This document shows, in pieces, positions 4,962 to 6,535 of a DNA stretch of 6,535 bases. The notes under the pieces were generated by a model, which did not search any database, had not been told where the DNA came from, and saw only the letters and a list, made by a program, of their open reading frames with translations. The number at the start of each line of letters is the position of its first letter. The stretch's first letter is position 1. The translations under genes were made by a program, and so were the position numbers. The stretch comes from Clostridia bacterium (GTDB taxonomy: Bacteria; Bacillota_A; Clostridia; Oscillospirales; CAG-272), in NCBI GenBank assembly GCA_017529175.1, contig JAFXNX010000080.1, positions 1 to 6,535 of the forward strand. Reading direction: 5' to 3'.

Positions 4962-6535
4962 ATGGGCTTGAACGAATCAGTTGAACTCACAGGCGTTGTC
5001 GACTCCGTTATTTATTCCAACGCCGAAAACGGTTACGCGGTATGCGAGATAGAAGAAGACGATACCGGAGAGCCGATAGTCCTGGCGGGAACTATGCCTT
5101 ACGTTGCCGAGGGAGACGTGCTTCGGGTAAAGGGCGTTTGGACCATACATCCGCAATACGGCAGACAGCTCAAGGTCTCGGAATACGACAAGTCTCTTCC
5201 CGTCGGTAAAGATCAGATACTAAGATATCTTGCGTCCGGCGCCGTTCACGGAGTCGGGCCGAAGACGGCTGTCAAGATCGTAAGCAAGTACGGCGACGAG
5301 ACGTTCGACGTAATAGAACGCCATCCGGAATGGCTCGCGGATATCCCGGGGATAAGTCTTAAAAAAGCGCGTGAGATCGGAAAGGCGTTTGCGGAAGCGT
5401 CAGGAGCGAGAAACGTCATCATCCGTTTCAGAGATCTGCTCTCGGACGCCGCATCAATGAAGATTTATAAAAAATGGGGATCCGGCGCGATAGATATCGT
5501 AAAAGAAAATCCGTACGTACTCTGCGAACAGATACAAGGGATCGGCTTTACGAAAGCTGACTCCGTTGCAATGAGCTTCGGTATCGCGAAGGACTCGCCT
5601 TTCAGAATATCGGGAGGGGTCATATCATATCTCCAGGCGGTATCCGCAAAAGAGGGACACACCCGCCTTCCCTTCGACGTTCTCAAGCAGAAATGCGCCG
5701 AGTTTCTCGGCGTCGACGCGGAGATCGTACACGACGTTATCCTTGAAATGCTTGTCGCGGCAAAGCTGCGCATCGTCACTAAGGATGATAAAAAATACAT
5801 TTATCTTCCCTCTTACTATAAAGCTGAAAAATACATTGCAAACAAGCTCGCGACGGTCTCCGGAATGTGCGAGACTTTCGATATCGACGACGTCGAGCAG
5901 TTCATATACAAACTCGAGCTAAAGAATGGAATAACGTACGACGCCTTGCAGCGAGAGGCGATCGCGTGCTGTCTGAAGTCCGGCGTTATGATACTGACGG
6001 GAGGCCCCGGCACCGGAAAAACGACTGTTATCAAAGCGATGATCTCGATCTTCAAATCCCTCGGTATGGAGATCGCGCTCGCCGCACCCACGGGGCGCGC
6101 CGCGAAACGGATGAGCGAGGCGACGACGTGCGAAGCGAAGACGATACACCGTCTTCTCTGTATGGAGTACAACGGAGAAGAGGACGCGGGCAGGTTTCTC
6201 AAGGACGAGCGCGACAGACTCGACGAGGACGTATTCATCATAGATGAATCGTCGATGATCGACACGCTTCTTATGGAGGCGTTTCTTCGCGCGGTAAAGC
6301 CGGGAGCAAGGATCGTTTTCATCGGCGACGCCGATCAGCTCCCCCCCGTCGGATCCGGCAACGTATTTCACGATATGATAGCGAGCGGCAAGATCGGAAC
6401 CGTAAAGCTCGTGACGATATTCAGGCAGGACAAGGACAGTCTTATTATAACGAACGCTCACGCGATAAACAACGGAGATATGCCCGACATATCAAACAAG
6501 AGCGGTGACTTCTTCTTTATGTCGCGGGAGAGCGA
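4962..6535 (+). CDS. recD2: RecD2-type ATP-dependent DNA helicase, truncated by the window edge
   Basis: The open frame runs 524 full codons to the right edge with no stop; the family is usually about 720-750 residues, so roughly the last 200 are outside the window. RecD2 is a 5'-to-3' superfamily 1B helicase found without RecB/RecC and linked to DNA repair and replication-fork maintenance. Seen: an N-terminal OB-like domain (about 7-75), helix-hairpin-helix-like segments AVHGVGPKTA (94-103), DIPGISLKKA (127-136) and IQGIGFTKAD (191-200), Walker A GGPGTGKTT (347-355), APTGRAAKRM (motif Ia), Walker B FIIDESSMID (425-434), GDADQLPPVGSGN (455-467, motif III), and TIFRQ (485-489, motif IV). The ATG start follows GGAGGAG (4950-4956). 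All helicase motifs up to the edge are intact. Confidence 0.95.
   Translation, partial: MGLNESVELTGVVDSVIYSNAENGYAVCEIEEDDTGEPIVLAGTMPYVAEGDVLRVKGVWTIHPQYGRQLKVSEYDKSLPVGKDQILRYLASGAVHGVGPKTAVKIVSKYGDETFDVIERHPEWLADIPGISLKKAREIGKAFAEASGARNVIIRFRDLLSDAASMKIYKKWGSGAIDIVKENPYVLCEQIQGIGFTKADSVAMSFGIAKDSPFRISGGVISYLQAVSAKEGHTRLPFDVLKQKCAEFLGVDAEIVHDVILEMLVAAKLRIVTKDDKKYIYLPSYYKAEKYIANKLATVSGMCETFDIDDVEQFIYKLELKNGITYDALQREAIACCLKSGVMILTGGPGTGKTTVIKAMISIFKSLGMEIALAAPTGRAAKRMSEATTCEAKTIHRLLCMEYNGEEDAGRFLKDERDRLDEDVFIIDESSMIDTLLMEAFLRAVKPGARIVFIGDADQLPPVGSGNVFHDMIASGKIGTVKLVTIFRQDKDSLIITNAHAINNGDMPDISNKSGDFFFMSRES

Noticed and set aside
5919..6461. A 180-codon and a 168-codon open frame antisense to recD2
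   Set aside because: Both are covered by the helicase gene with all its conserved motifs; neither has a recognisable domain or a convincing ribosome binding site.

Overview
The window looks like chromosomal DNA from a member of the Bacillota, probably an uncultured Clostridia-type bacterium. Supporting signs are the FMN and SAM-I riboswitches that both end in intrinsic terminators, an ECF-type riboflavin importer (RibU), a stand-alone RecD2 helicase, strong GGAGG-type ribosome binding sites, sigma-A promoters with 17-base spacers, and AT-rich intergenic DNA around coding sequence of moderate to high G+C. Species and genus cannot be read from the sequence. There are no tRNAs, rRNAs, insertion sequences, CRISPR repeats or phage genes; this is ordinary core-genome housekeeping DNA with some well-preserved regulatory RNA.

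Layout. Bases 1-147 hold no gene, but carry a long hairpin that should end transcription of the leftward gene. ribU (148-759, minus) imports riboflavin. Its 248-base leader (760-1007) carries an FMN riboswitch followed by an intrinsic terminator. From the same 50-base region a divergent promoter drives a small membrane protein of the COG2426/PF06695 family (1125-1586, plus). Next comes a promoter, a SAM-I riboswitch, a terminator, and metK (1821-2996), encoding S-adenosylmethionine synthetase. Downstream on the same strand lie a divergent nucleoside hydrolase (3055-3987) and a ribokinase-like PfkB sugar kinase (3974-4846). The last two overlap by 14 bases and the set ends at a strong terminator (4853-4890). 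A fully consensus promoter (4899-4927) then drives recD2 (4962 to past the right edge).

How the genes work together. Two vitamin/cofactor circuits are visible: riboflavin uptake repressed by FMN, and SAM synthesis repressed by SAM. The nucleoside hydrolase and ribokinase form a logical pair (nucleoside to base plus ribose, ribose to ribose-5-phosphate). No promoter was seen between metK and this pair, only a hairpin without a proper U-tract. It is therefore possible, but unproven, that the SAM riboswitch also sets expression of this nucleoside salvage pair. The most interesting items are that possible operon and the altered active-site signature of the nucleoside hydrolase (Trp where the family's catalytic His normally precedes Asp). 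Nothing here amounts to a clearly new biological system.
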